Positions 43,118 through 50,965 of a DNA stretch of 64,000 nucleotides are shown here, in pieces. The DNA lies in NCBI RefSeq assembly GCF_025144225.1, contig NZ_JALXXB010000002.1:248001-312000 (forward strand). The letters are read 5' to 3'. The number at the start of each line of letters is the position of its first letter. Within the stretch, counting starts at the first letter, position 1. The stretch comes from Aestuariimicrobium sp. p3-SID1156. GTDB lineage: Bacteria; Actinomycetota; Actinomycetes; Propionibacteriales; Propionibacteriaceae. Under the pieces are notes generated by a model. That model made no database searches. It worked only from the letters and a program-made list of their open reading frames with translations, and was not told the DNA's origin. A program made the translations under genes and the position numbers.

Positions 43118-44431
43118 TCACGTCTTGAGCCCGCCGGCGACGAGCAGCATGCGCAGTCGGTAGTTGTCGCGGTTGCGGTATCCGCGAGCGAGGCGGCGGT
43201 GGAGCTCGATGATGCCGTTGATGGCCTCGGTACCGCCGTTGTTGGACCGCTCGGTGGTGAAGTAGGCCAAGAACGCGTCTTTCCAGCGCCGTAGGGTCCG
43301 TCCGAGGCGGGCGATCTCGGGGACGGGGCAGGTGTGGAAGATGCTGAGGATGCGTTCGGCCATCGCGCGGCCGGCTGTGAGGTCGGCGCAGCGGTAGGCA
43401 GCGCGTAGGTCTTGGGCGCAGCGCCAGGCGAGGTAGACGGCCTGATGGGCTTCGTCGGCCTCGATCGCTGCCGCGAGGCGGGCGAGTTGGCGGTCGGTGA
43501 GGTTCTCCGCGCCGGCGCGCAGGATCTTCTGGATGCCATAGAGCGGGTCGCCCTTGCGGCCCCGGTGGCCCAGTGTCTCTTGCTGGACTCGGCGCCGGAC
43601 CTCATCGACGGCCTGGGTGCCGAGCTTGACGACGTGGAAGGCGTCGAGCACCGCGGTGGCGTCGGCGAGCTCGTCGGCGATCGCGGTCTTGTAGCCGGCG
43701 AAGGGGTCCAGCGCCGCGACCTGCACCCCGGCGCGGAACGCCTCGCTGCGGTCACCGAGCCAGTCCGCGTAGGCCTTCTTCGACCGCCCAGGCACCAGAT
43801 CCAGCAGCCGGGCACGGACCTTGCCCTGGTCGTCGCGGGTCAGGTCGACCATTCCGGTGAACTCCTTGGCGCCGCGCCGCCTGGGGTCGACGTGGTGCCA
43901 GATGTGCTCATCGACCCCGAGGCTGACCACCCCGTCGAAGCGGGATTCATCGGCGGCCAGCTCCACCAGACGAGGCTTGATCGCGCGCCACAGCGTCTTC
44001 CAGTCCACCCCCAGCTGCCGGGCCAGTCCCTGCACGGTGGCGTGCTCGCGACGCAGCTGAACGATCGCCCACCCCACTGCCCGACTCGTCAACGAGGCGC
44101 GGGGCGCGACGAGCGCGGGGACCTGCTCGACGAACGTGCCCCTCGAGCAGTCCGGGTCAGGGCAGCGCCACACACGTTGACGCCACAGGACCCGCACCGG
44201 CACGAGGCCCGGCACGTCGTGCAGCTCGCGCCGCCGGCGTCCGCGGCTGGGCGCCACCACCCCGCAGCCCGGGCACCCCATCAACTGCCACGGCGTGGAG
44301 ACGGTGATGGTCAACAGGGCGGCGGTGCGCTCGACGGCCTCCACATGGAGCTCGGGGATGCCCAGGAGTGTGTCGCAGCGCGCGCAAGGATCAGTGGTGG
44401 GCGCATCGCTGCACCCCGTAGCGTTGGTCAA
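43118..44431 (-). CDS. ISL3-family transposase
   Basis: 437 residues. N-terminal cysteine pairs (CARC, CPGCG, CPDPDC) form the ISL3 zinc-binding region; a helix-turn-helix segment follows near EHATVQGLARQLG. The DDE catalytic residues are in LGVDEHIWHH, AALDPFAGYK and GGTEAINGIIELHRR. Full length and uninterrupted, so likely active. Confidence 0.96.
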   Translation of the reverse strand: MTNATGCSDAPTTDPCARCDTLLGIPELHVEAVERTAALLTITVSTPWQLMGCPGCGVVAPSRGRRRRELHDVPGLVPVRVLWRQRVWRCPDPDCSRGTFVEQVPALVAPRASLTSRAVGWAIVQLRREHATVQGLARQLGVDWKTLWRAIKPRLVELAADESRFDGVVSLGVDEHIWHHVDPRRRGAKEFTGMVDLTRDDQGKVRARLLDLVPGRSKKAYADWLGDRSEAFRAGVQVAALDPFAGYKTAIADELADATAVLDAFHVVKLGTQAVDEVRRRVQQETLGHRGRKGDPLYGIQKILRAGAENLTDRQLARLAAAIEADEAHQAVYLAWRCAQDLRAAYRCADLTAGRAMAERILSIFHTCPVPEIARLGRTLRRWKDAFLAYFTTERSNNGGTEAINGIIELHRRLARGYRNRDNYRLRMLLVAGGLKT

Positions 44432-44525
44432 CGTCGAGGTCCTCGGAACGAACGGTTGCTTGGTCGCTACCGATCATCGGGGACCTCGACCCCTACCCGG
44501 CCTCAGCTACAGCCGCGAGTCCCGC

Positions 44526-44549
44526 TCCCCACCACATGTCCGAAGAGCC
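44526..44549. repeat. IS right terminal inverted repeat
   Basis: Reverse complement begins GGCTCTTCGGACAT and ends GGTGGGGA. Confidence 0.9.
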
Positions 44550-44557
44550 CCATTCGG
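44550..44557. repeat. 8-bp target site duplication, right
   Basis: CCATTCGG, matching 43086-43093. Confidence 0.9.
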
Positions 44558-44601
44558 GGCGCGCAGAACTCCCCGCCAGACCGGCTCCGGGCGTCCCGGA
44601 C

Positions 44602-44630
44602 AAAGAAAAAGCCCGCTCGCGGGGAGCGGG
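44602..44630 (-). terminator. Rho-independent terminator after tRNA-Phe
   Basis: On the minus strand CCCGCTC, a five-base loop and GAGCGGG, followed by CTTTTTCTTT. A classic intrinsic terminator. Confidence 0.92.
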
Positions 44631-44636
44631 TGGTGG

Positions 44637-44710
44637 TGGCCAGGGCCGGGTTCGAACCGGCGACCTTTCACTTTTCAGGCGAACGCTGCTACCAACTGAG
44701 CTACCTGGCC
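44637..44710 (-). tRNA. tRNA-Phe (GAA)
   Basis: 74 nt. Acceptor GGCCAGG pairs with CCTGGCC, discriminator A, anticodon loop CTGAAAA, T arm GCCGG-TTCGAAC-CCGGC. The D stem has one C-C mismatch. CCA is not encoded. Confidence 0.95.
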
Positions 44711-44732
44711 ATCTTCTGCAGTTGTAACACAA

Positions 44733-44758
44733 AAGCGGTGATGAGGACATCACCGCTT
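44733..44758 (-). terminator. Terminator between tRNA-Asp and tRNA-Phe
   Basis: AAGCGGTGAT and ATCACCGCTT form a perfect 10-bp stem with a six-base loop; on the minus strand TTTTGTGTT follows. It separates the two tRNA genes into independent units. Confidence 0.85.
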
Positions 44759-44761
44759 CCG

Positions 44762-44835
44762 CGACCCCGACGGGACTCGAACCCGCGACCTCCGCCGTGA
44801 CAGGGCGGCGCGCTAACCGACTGCGCTACGGGGCC
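44762..44835 (-). tRNA. tRNA-Asp (GTC)
   Basis: 74 nt. Acceptor GGCCCCG pairs with CGGGGTC, discriminator G, anticodon loop CTGTCAC, T arm CGCGGG-TTCGAGT-CCCG. CCA is not encoded. Confidence 0.95.
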
Positions 44836-44870
44836 TTGTTGGGCCCTCAGGCTGTGTGCTGCTTCAGTGA

Positions 44871-44929
44871 GGCAGCTCGTAGAACTCTACTGGAAACTCT
44901 GCCACTTGTGAAATCGGCTACGAGCTGCC
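44871..44929. repeat. 12-bp inverted repeat flanking the tRNA-Asp promoter
   Basis: GGCAGCTCGTAG (44871-44882) and CTACGAGCTGCC (44918-44929), perfect, separated by 35 bases that contain the -10 and -35. The gap 44836-45219 holds only this, the direct repeat at 44954 and the 15-bp repeats at 45164. Confidence 0.8.
44884..44913 (-). promoter_or_regulatory. Probable tRNA-Asp promoter
   Basis: Minus strand TTTCAC (44913-44908), 18 bases, TAGAGT (44889-44884). The expected start is roughly 40 bases before the mature 5' end. Confidence 0.5.
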
Positions 44930-44953
44930 CCACCGATGGGGTTCTGGCTAGGT

Positions 44954-45062
44954 GGATCAGACCCCGGGCCCCCACTCCCCGCTGGCGGACCGGAACCCCA
45001 GCGGCGTCCACCCTGTGCTGCTCGTCGGGCTCGGTATGGGAATGCCCGCCGCAGCCATTGCC
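44954..45062. repeat. Direct repeat, left copy of the bioB 3' end
   Basis: 109 bp matching 48290-48397 with five substitutions and one extra G (about 94% identical), same orientation. Read on the minus strand it encodes the BioB tail (GNGCGGHSHTEPDEQHR) before the extra base shifts the frame. Together with the right copy it brackets the 3.2-kb ABC/peptide island. Confidence 0.88.
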
Positions 45063-45163
45063 AGCACTGCTGGACTCCCGCCCGTGCTCCATGGACGGCA
45101 TCGTGCCTGATGCCGTCGCCGATCGCTCTGACGCTCGACGCTGACCCGTGCTGTTGTTATCGT

Positions 45164-45201
45164 CTTGCCCACGAGGGGCTTGCCCACGAGCGGCTTGCCC
45201 A
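45164..45201 (+). repeat. Two and a half tandem 15-bp repeats upstream of the peptide gene
   Basis: CTTGCCCACGAGGGG, CTTGCCCACGAGCGG and a partial CTTGCCCA, ending 18 bases before ATG 45220. Could be an activator or repressor array. Confidence 0.7.
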
Positions 45202-45219
45202 AAGAAGACAGGAGCCCTC

Positions 45220-45590
45220 ATGTCAAAGAAGATGGTTGGAGCCCTTGTTCTTGGGCTGACCGTGTCGCGGCCGGGATGTTGAGTGGTGCAGGAAGCGCCG
45301 AGGCGGCCGGGTGTGATCTCGTCGCAAAGGTGCCCACCAGGGCGAGCGCGACGGTGGCCCATTCGGTGGGCGGGCGGGGTGGGTGTTCCAACTCTGTCTC
45401 GTCTGTGGCAGTCGCGATGTACCACAAGACGTGGCGGTGGGACGATCGGTTGGCCTCAGCAAGCCGGGCCAATGTGACGAATGTCACCCTGACGGTTGTT
45501 GGCAATCCCAAGGCGGGTTGGGACATCTACACGCGTACCGATTCCTCGACGGGTGCGGTCAAGATGTCGTCCAACCTGCGATGGACGTGA
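45220..45590 (+). pseudogene. Frameshifted small secreted protein
   Basis: ATG 45220 has AGGAG six bases upstream and begins the signal peptide MSKKMVGALVLGLTVS, but the frame hits a stop at codon 21. Adding one G near 45270 restores a normal signal ending AAGMLSGAGSAEA and a mature chain that continues GCDLVAKV to a stop at 45590. The mature part is about 95 residues, Ser/Val/Thr-rich, with two cysteines (GCDL and GGCSNS). Position ahead of an ABC transporter resembles the 32.6-kb cluster, though the sequences do not clearly align. Recent mutation or sequencing error. Confidence 0.7.
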
Positions 45591-46345
45591 GTGACGGTAT
45601 CCAGGCGCGGGCGGTCTCGTTTCGATACCGGGGCCGCCCCGCCCTCTCCGATGTCTCCTTCGACGTCGAGCCCGGGGTGACGGGTCTGCTGGGACCGAAT
45701 GGGGCAGGCAAGTCCACCCTGATGAATCTGGTGGCCACCCTCCGGCGTCCAGCCACGGGCAAGTTGACGGTGGATGGCCTGGATGTGATGACAGACACAA
45801 CCAAGATCCGGTCCCGCGTCGGCTGGCTGCCACAACGTTTCGACGTCCTTGGCTTCGCGACCGTGGAGCGCAATGTGGCCTATGCCGCCTGGGCCAAGGG
45901 GATCGACGGGGCAGCCCGCGACGATGCCGTCGAGAAGGCGCTGCGGGCTGTCGACCTGTGGGAGCGTCGAACCCATCGGGCACGCACCCTGTCTGGGGGA
46001 ATGAGGCAGCGACTCGGCATCGCCTGCGCCGTCGTCCATGATCCGGCCGTCGTCGTCCTGGATGAGCCCACCGTGGGTCTCGACCCGGTTCAGCGGGTGG
46101 GCATACGGAGGCTGATTCAGGACCTCGGGCATCGAGCAACGGTGCTCGTCTCCACGCACATGCTCGAAGATCTGGCAGCCCTGACCTCGAAGGTGATCGT
46201 GTTGAACGAGGGACGTCTGGTGTATTCGGGCGGAATTGCCGATCTCGCTGATCGGGGGGTGCACAGACAGGACGGGTCCATCTCAGCCGTGGAAGCAGGA
46301 TACGCGGCGCTGCTGTGCTCCGACCAGGATCTGGGTGACGAATGA
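45581..46345 (+). CDS. ABC transporter ATPase (ABC-2/drug or peptide type)
   Basis: About 254 residues from ATG 45581 (GTG 45587 is an alternative). Walker A GPNGAGKSTLMN, signature LSGGMRQRLGIA, Walker B VVVLDEPTVGLDP and H-loop STHMLEDL. The class is that of CcmA/NatA-like exporters. It overlaps the peptide gene by ten bases and the membrane protein by four, so all are one operon. The longer open frame back to 45383 is an out-of-frame reading of the peptide gene. Confidence 0.92.
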   Translation: MDVSDGIQARAVSFRYRGRPALSDVSFDVEPGVTGLLGPNGAGKSTLMNLVATLRRPATGKLTVDGLDVMTDTTKIRSRVGWLPQRFDVLGFATVERNVAYAAWAKGIDGAARDDAVEKALRAVDLWERRTHRARTLSGGMRQRLGIACAVVHDPAVVVLDEPTVGLDPVQRVGIRRLIQDLGHRATVLVSTHMLEDLAALTSKVIVLNEGRLVYSGGIADLADRGVHRQDGSISAVEAGYAALLCSDQDLGDE

Positions 46346-47610
46346 GACGCATCATGGAACCGATGGGATCCCGGTTGTGGTGGTCCCTCGTGGTTGCGAC
46401 GGCGGTGATCTCCGTGGCGGCCACCCGCGAACTGTGGGACTGGCGCCCGGTGGACCTGCGCAGAGTGGTGGTCACCCTGCGTGAGGGCGTGGGGCTGTGG
46501 GCGGCGGTCGCCGTTGTCGCAGGAGTCATCAACAGTTTCCCTCACAGAACCAACCACGTTGTGGTGGGGCGAATCCCTCCCCGTGGACAGTGGCACGTGG
46601 TGGTGCACCAGGTGGGGGCCAGCTTGTGGGCGATGGCCGCAGGATCGGCCCTGCCCCTATCGGCCGTGATGGTCCGCGCTGCGCGTCAGGACGTATCGCT
46701 TGCCCAGGCGGTGGCAGTCGTGGCCTGGATGAGCAGCGTGGTGATGATCACGGCGGTCGCTCATGCTGTCGCCATCCTTGTGGCTCCCCCGGGCAATCTG
46801 CTGGTGACGCCGGTTGTGGTGCTCATCCTCATCACTGGTCTGGTGACTCTCAATGAAACGGCGCTCGCGAACACGGGCCACTCAAGCCTCTTGGCTTCCC
46901 CGACCTGGGGGCTCCTCGCTCCGGTGGGCTACTGGGACTTCAACACCAGAACCGAAGCCTTGCGGATCGTGCTGTTCATGCTCACGGCCCTTGCGGTGAG
47001 CGCAGCTGTCGTGGAAATGAGGAGTGATGATCCGCCGCTCAAGCGAGCGGGCTGGACAGCCGGATATCTGATGGCGCCGACGGCGCTGGTGGTGACGGCA
47101 ACACTGATGACACCTGTGCTGGTGGTGCCCAGGCCCGGTCCAGGGGCATGCCAGTCCAAGGCGGGCGTGATGGTTTGCGTGCACCCCTCGCAAGTGGCCG
47201 CCACAGAGACCATCCGACAGGGCGCCGCCAGAATCGTTGCGCAACTCCCTGCCCGGAACACCCCGATCATCGTGACCCAGACCCATGCTCACCCAACCGG
47301 CATCGACATCGGCTCCACTCTGCTGCTCGGTCGCGATGCTGAGCGAGACAGGATCAGTCTTGAGGTTGCGCAGGCGATGGCGGGATTGCGTTCCTGCCCC
47401 GTGATCGGGAGTGAGGAGGATGCGGACCATGTCGAGGCTGCGGACATGCTGTCCGCTGTCCTGCTTGCGCGAGCCGGAATGGAGCCCGGACGCCCCATCG
47501 AGGGAACGAATCTCGCGACCGTTGGTGACGCAGCCTTCCAGCGCTGGTGGACGCAGCACGAACGTCCCATCGAGGAGTGCTCGTTGGCCACTGCTGCGTT
47601 GCAGGAGTGA
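46342..47610 (+). CDS. Membrane protein, probable ABC permease with extracytoplasmic C-terminal domain
   Basis: 422 residues. Six or seven hydrophobic segments in the first ~265 residues, then an outside domain of about 155 residues with cysteines (GACQSKAGVMVCVHP, RSCPVIG, EECSLA). The VCVHPSQ stretch is seen in actinobacterial ABC-2-type permeases of unknown substrate (recognition from memory, moderate). ATG overlaps the ATPase stop (ATGA). Confidence 0.65.
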   Translation: MRRIMEPMGSRLWWSLVVATAVISVAATRELWDWRPVDLRRVVVTLREGVGLWAAVAVVAGVINSFPHRTNHVVVGRIPPRGQWHVVVHQVGASLWAMAAGSALPLSAVMVRAARQDVSLAQAVAVVAWMSSVVMITAVAHAVAILVAPPGNLLVTPVVVLILITGLVTLNETALANTGHSSLLASPTWGLLAPVGYWDFNTRTEALRIVLFMLTALAVSAAVVEMRSDDPPLKRAGWTAGYLMAPTALVVTATLMTPVLVVPRPGPGACQSKAGVMVCVHPSQVAATETIRQGAARIVAQLPARNTPIIVTQTHAHPTGIDIGSTLLLGRDAERDRISLEVAQAMAGLRSCPVIGSEEDADHVEAADMLSAVLLARAGMEPGRPIEGTNLATVGDAAFQRWWTQHERPIEECSLATAALQE

Positions 47611-47613
47611 GGC

Positions 47614-48276
47614 GTGGAGGTGATCTGGGGCGGCTGGACGCGGTCATGGCTCCTGCTGAACACCGCGCTGATGCTGCTGCTGTGGGGATGCTGGTCGTTG
47701 AGCATTGACACCCATCTGGCGGCTCAGGAGTACCCGCGCACCATTCTCGCCTTCGAGGTGGTTCCGGTGCTGGCTCTCGGGGGCAGCATCATGGCGATGT
47801 CCCAACGCATGCCCTGGATTCTGCGAGGAGCTTCGCGTCCGCATGCGGTTGCACTGCTGATGCTCGGCACGATCCAGATTATCCCGGCCCTGTGCATGCC
47901 GGTGGTGGTGGTCGCCCTGCTCCGAGCGGGTCTGGGCGACCTTGGTGATCGGGAGGTGACCGCGTCGGTGGTCGAACTCTTCCCCTGGAGCTTCCCACTG
48001 TCACTGATTCCGACGCTGCTGCTGTGCGCCGCAGCGGGTCTGCTGGTCGAAGGAATCATGGGGCGGGGTGCTGGCGGTCTCGCTCCTGTGCTGGTGGAGG
48101 TGGGCATCATCGTGTGGCAGTCCCACGGTGGCGCCACGTGGTTGGCCGGCGCACCGGGAGGCGACGATCACCTTCCCTGGTGGAGCCCGCTGGTGGTATC
48201 GGCAATCTTGGCCCTGGCATTGGCGGTCTGGCTCCGGCAACGAGCGGGCGCGCGAGGACTGCTGGCCAGTCAATGA
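47614..48276 (+). CDS. Hypothetical six-helix membrane protein of the ABC island
   Basis: 220 residues with about six hydrophobic helices and few charged residues. No family recognised. CAGGAG lies six bases before GTG 47614, four bases after the preceding stop. Probably the second permease subunit or an immunity-like partner (inference). Ends 13 bases before the right direct repeat. Confidence 0.65.
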   Translation: MEVIWGGWTRSWLLLNTALMLLLWGCWSLSIDTHLAAQEYPRTILAFEVVPVLALGGSIMAMSQRMPWILRGASRPHAVALLMLGTIQIIPALCMPVVVVALLRAGLGDLGDREVTASVVELFPWSFPLSLIPTLLLCAAAGLLVEGIMGRGAGGLAPVLVEVGIIVWQSHGGATWLAGAPGGDDHLPWWSPLVVSAILALALAVWLRQRAGARGLLASQ

Positions 48277-48289
48277 CCGGCGGCGGCCG

Positions 48290-48397
48290 GGATCAGACCC
48301 CGGCCCCCACTCCCCGCTGGCGGATCGGCACCCCAGCGGCGTCCACTCTGTGCTGCTCGTCGGGCTCGGCATGGGAATGCCCGCCGCAGCCACTGCC
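48290..48397. repeat. Direct repeat, right copy (within bioB 3' end)
   Basis: 108 bp covering the last ~34 codons and stop of bioB; partner of 44954-45062. Confidence 0.88.
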
Positions 48398-49534
48398 GGC
48401 CGAGGAGCAGCCCCCGCAGCCCGAGGATGAGGAGCCACAGGCCTTCACGGTGACCGAGGGCGTCCCGTGGTGGCCCTCGACCTGGGTGGCGGTGACCTTG
48501 CCCTTGATCTGGAAACCCGAGTCGGTGATCATCTGCAGGTCCTGGGAGGCGATCTGGCCCTCGGAGGTGAGGTAGTCACCTAGGAAGATCGAATTGCAGA
48601 CCTCGAGCACCATCGGCTGCAGGGAACGCAGGTGGTACTCACGGCCAGCCGCCGAACGGACCTCCTTGTTGGGGTGCACCAGACGCACCATCGACAGGAT
48701 CCGCAGGCACTTCATCGGGGTGAGCTGCTTGTAGGACTCCAGCGGGGTCCCTTCGAAGGGGAGCAGGAAGTTGACCGGCACCGAGTCGACATCCAGCTCG
48801 CGCAGCGCGAAGACGACGTCGACCAGCTGCTCATCAGTCTCACCCATGCCGGCGATCAGGCCTGAGCACGGTGAGAGCCCCGCGTCCGAGGCGTGCTGCA
48901 CGGTGTTCTGGCGGTCGGCAAAGGTATGCGTGGAGCAGATGTCCTCGTAGCGCTCCTCGGCGGTGTTGAGATTGTGGTTGTAGCGGTCGGAACCGGCCTC
49001 CTTGAGGCGGGCGGCCTTCTCGTCATCCAGGAAGCCCAGGCAGGTGCAGACGGTGACCTCCGGGTGGTCCTTCTTGATCTCCTCCACGATGCCGGCGACG
49101 TGCTCGACCTCACGGCGCGAGGGGCTGCGTCCGGAAGCCACCAGGCAGATGGTGGAGGCGCCCTGGGAGACGCCGGCCTTCACGGCGGCGGTGATTTCGT
49201 CCTTGGGAGCCCACGAATACTTCATGATCTCGGCGGAGGAGTCGATCGACTGCGAGCAGTAGTTGCAGTCCTCGGGGCACATGCCCGATTTGATGTTGAC
49301 CAGGTGGTTCACCAGCACCTCGGTGCCGAAGTGGTGGCGGCGCACCTGCCCAGCAGCCGCGACGATCGCCAGGGTCATGGCATCGGGGGCCTGGAGGATC
49401 GCCAGGGCCTGCTCCCGGGTGATCGGCTGGCTGTCGAGGCCGGCCTGGGTCATGGCGGCCAGCTCCATCGGGCCGAGCTGCTGGGCGCCGCTGGGAGCGG
49501 CGGCCTGGGTGGAAGAGGGCGTGGTGGTCGTCAT
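48293..49534 (-). CDS. bioB: Biotin synthase
   Basis: Radical SAM sulfur insertion converting dethiobiotin to biotin, 413 residues. [4Fe-4S] motif C-x3-C-x2-C at Cys86, Cys90, Cys93 (MCPEDCNYC). Conserved [15 protein letters not shown], and ASGRSPS; [2Fe-2S]-site residues are in VCTCLGF and SPCSGLI. The last ~45 residues form a Gly/Ser/Cys-rich tail with four cysteines and a GHSH run, beyond the usual TIM-barrel end. This tail is the segment duplicated at 44954. Last gene of the bio operon. Confidence 0.96.
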   Translation of the reverse strand: MTTTTPSSTQAAAPSGAQQLGPMELAAMTQAGLDSQPITREQALAILQAPDAMTLAIVAAAGQVRRHHFGTEVLVNHLVNIKSGMCPEDCNYCSQSIDSSAEIMKYSWAPKDEITAAVKAGVSQGASTICLVASGRSPSRREVEHVAGIVEEIKKDHPEVTVCTCLGFLDDEKAARLKEAGSDRYNHNLNTAEERYEDICSTHTFADRQNTVQHASDAGLSPCSGLIAGMGETDEQLVDVVFALRELDVDSVPVNFLLPFEGTPLESYKQLTPMKCLRILSMVRLVHPNKEVRSAAGREYHLRSLQPMVLEVCNSIFLGDYLTSEGQIASQDLQMITDSGFQIKGKVTATQVEGHHGTPSVTVKACGSSSSGCGGCSSAGSGCGGHSHAEPDEQHRVDAAGVPIRQRGVGAGV

Positions 49535-49540
49535 CAGATA

Positions 49541-50965
49541 TCAGTCCTTGGTGTTGGTGGGTGAGACGGGCGACAGTGCGGAGGTCTGCGACCTGCGGGA
49601 CGACATGAGAGCGTGGACGACCATGCCGAAGGCCAGCCATCCCAGCCCCAGCCAGCGGGTCATCGTGTCGGTGCGGGACAGGATGGCCAGCAGGCAGGCG
49701 GCGCCCAGGATGGGGCTGACCAGGTGGACCAGCCAGTTGCCGGTCCGTTCCCGCAGGAAACAGCTGTGGATGACCGCGACGTGCAGGATCACGTAGGAGG
49801 TCAGGGCGCCGAAGGTGACCAGGGAGGTCATCATCTCGGCGTGGCTGGCGAAACCAACGGCGACCGCCAGCGTGAGCAGGGCCACCGCGACGGTGGCGAA
49901 GTGAGGGACGCCGCGCCGCGTCGTCCGGGCCAGGAAACCTGGGAGCGCATGGTCGCGGGCCATCGCGAACACCAGTCGTGAACTGGACGCATGGGAGACG
50001 ACCAGACAGGCGAAGATCGCCACCAGAGCGTTGGTCAGCGTGAACACCGGACGGAACCAGGCCGGGGCCACGAGGTCGACGGCGTCGTAGAAGGCGCGGG
50101 TGGTGCCGGTGCCCTGGGGGAAGCTGGTGGCGTGGGTGACGGTGGCCGCCAGCCAGCTCTGCACCGCGAACAGCACGGTGGCGGTCAGCAACAGGACGCC
50201 GGTGGCCCAGGCGACGGACTTGCCGCCGCCCCTGGCCTCCTCGTTCAGAGTCGACACCGCGTCGAAGCCGATGTAGCTGAAGCAGGCGATCGAGGCCGCC
50301 GAGAGCACCATCGGCCAGGACAGGTCGGCCCGCCACAGGGCGTCCATGGTCAGGTGAAGGTCGCCGGCGGCGACCGCGCGCAGGACGAACCAGGCGAACA
50401 GGCTGATCACGGCGAGTTGGACCAGCAGCAGCACCAGCCCGACGCGGGTGGTGATGGAGATGCCCATCAGGTTGAGCAGCATGGACGCGCCGATGAACAG
50501 GGCCGCCAGCACCACTACTGGCACTGCGGTGAACAGGTGACCCAGGCTGATCGCGGCGAGGATCGTCAGCAGCGAGGGCAGCAGGGTGTAGTCCAGCAGC
50601 ATCAGCCAGCCGGCGGCCGCGCCCAGATGACGGTTGGTGGACAGTCGCACATAGCCGTAGACCGATCCGGCCACCGGGTAGCGCAGGGCCATCTCACGGT
50701 AGCTGAGCGCCGACAGGCCCATGACGAAGGCCGCGACGAGGTAGGCCAGCACGGGGAGGCCACCGGAGCGGTTGACGACGATGCCGAAGACGGCGACCGG
50801 TGCCATGGGGACGAAGAACAGCAGCCCGTAGACGAGCAGGGCACCGAAGTTCAGCTGGCGCTTCAGGGTCGGTTCATAGCCCAGGTTGAGGAGTTCCTGG
50901 TCGACGGCGGAGGCAGCGATCGGTGGTGGGGCGACAGGTCCTGGGGTGGGGGCGGCAGTGGTCAT
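49541..50965 (-). CDS. APC-family amino acid permease within the biotin operon
   Basis: 474 residues, about twelve helices. Family features include LNLGYEPTLKRQLNFGAL, the VAGSVYGYVRLSTNRHLG helix-1/2 region and CFSYIGFDAVSTLNEEARGG, the APC signature. The ATG overlaps the bioD stop (ATGA) and bioB follows 6 bp after. Location between bioD and bioB suggests uptake of a biotin precursor or a co-substrate such as alanine, S-adenosylmethionine or 7-keto-8-aminopelargonate (inference). Confidence 0.88.
   Translation of the reverse strand: MTTAAPTPGPVAPPPIAASAVDQELLNLGYEPTLKRQLNFGALLVYGLLFFVPMAPVAVFGIVVNRSGGLPVLAYLVAAFVMGLSALSYREMALRYPVAGSVYGYVRLSTNRHLGAAAGWLMLLDYTLLPSLLTILAAISLGHLFTAVPVVVLAALFIGASMLLNLMGISITTRVGLVLLLVQLAVISLFAWFVLRAVAAGDLHLTMDALWRADLSWPMVLSAASIACFSYIGFDAVSTLNEEARGGGKSVAWATGVLLLTATVLFAVQSWLAATVTHATSFPQGTGTTRAFYDAVDLVAPAWFRPVFTLTNALVAIFACLVVSHASSSRLVFAMARDHALPGFLARTTRRGVPHFATVAVALLTLAVAVGFASHAEMMTSLVTFGALTSYVILHVAVIHSCFLRERTGNWLVHLVSPILGAACLLAILSRTDTMTRWLGLGWLAFGMVVHALMSSRRSQTSALSPVSPTNTKD

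Larger units (their letters stand above)
43094..44549. mobile_element. ISL3-family insertion sequence, 1456 bp, complete
   Basis: Bounded by 24-bp imperfect terminal inverted repeats (43094-43117 and 44526-44549; both outer ends read GGCTCTTCGGAC) and a perfect 8-bp duplication CCATTCGG, the size expected for ISL3. It holds one intact transposase on the minus strand. Perfect duplications suggest a recent insertion. It sits between the GNAT gene and tRNA-Phe. Confidence 0.95.

Noticed and set aside
45063..48289. Integrative element with its own integrase
   Set aside because: No integrase, excisionase or replication gene is present between the repeats; only the repeat-bounded island is claimed.
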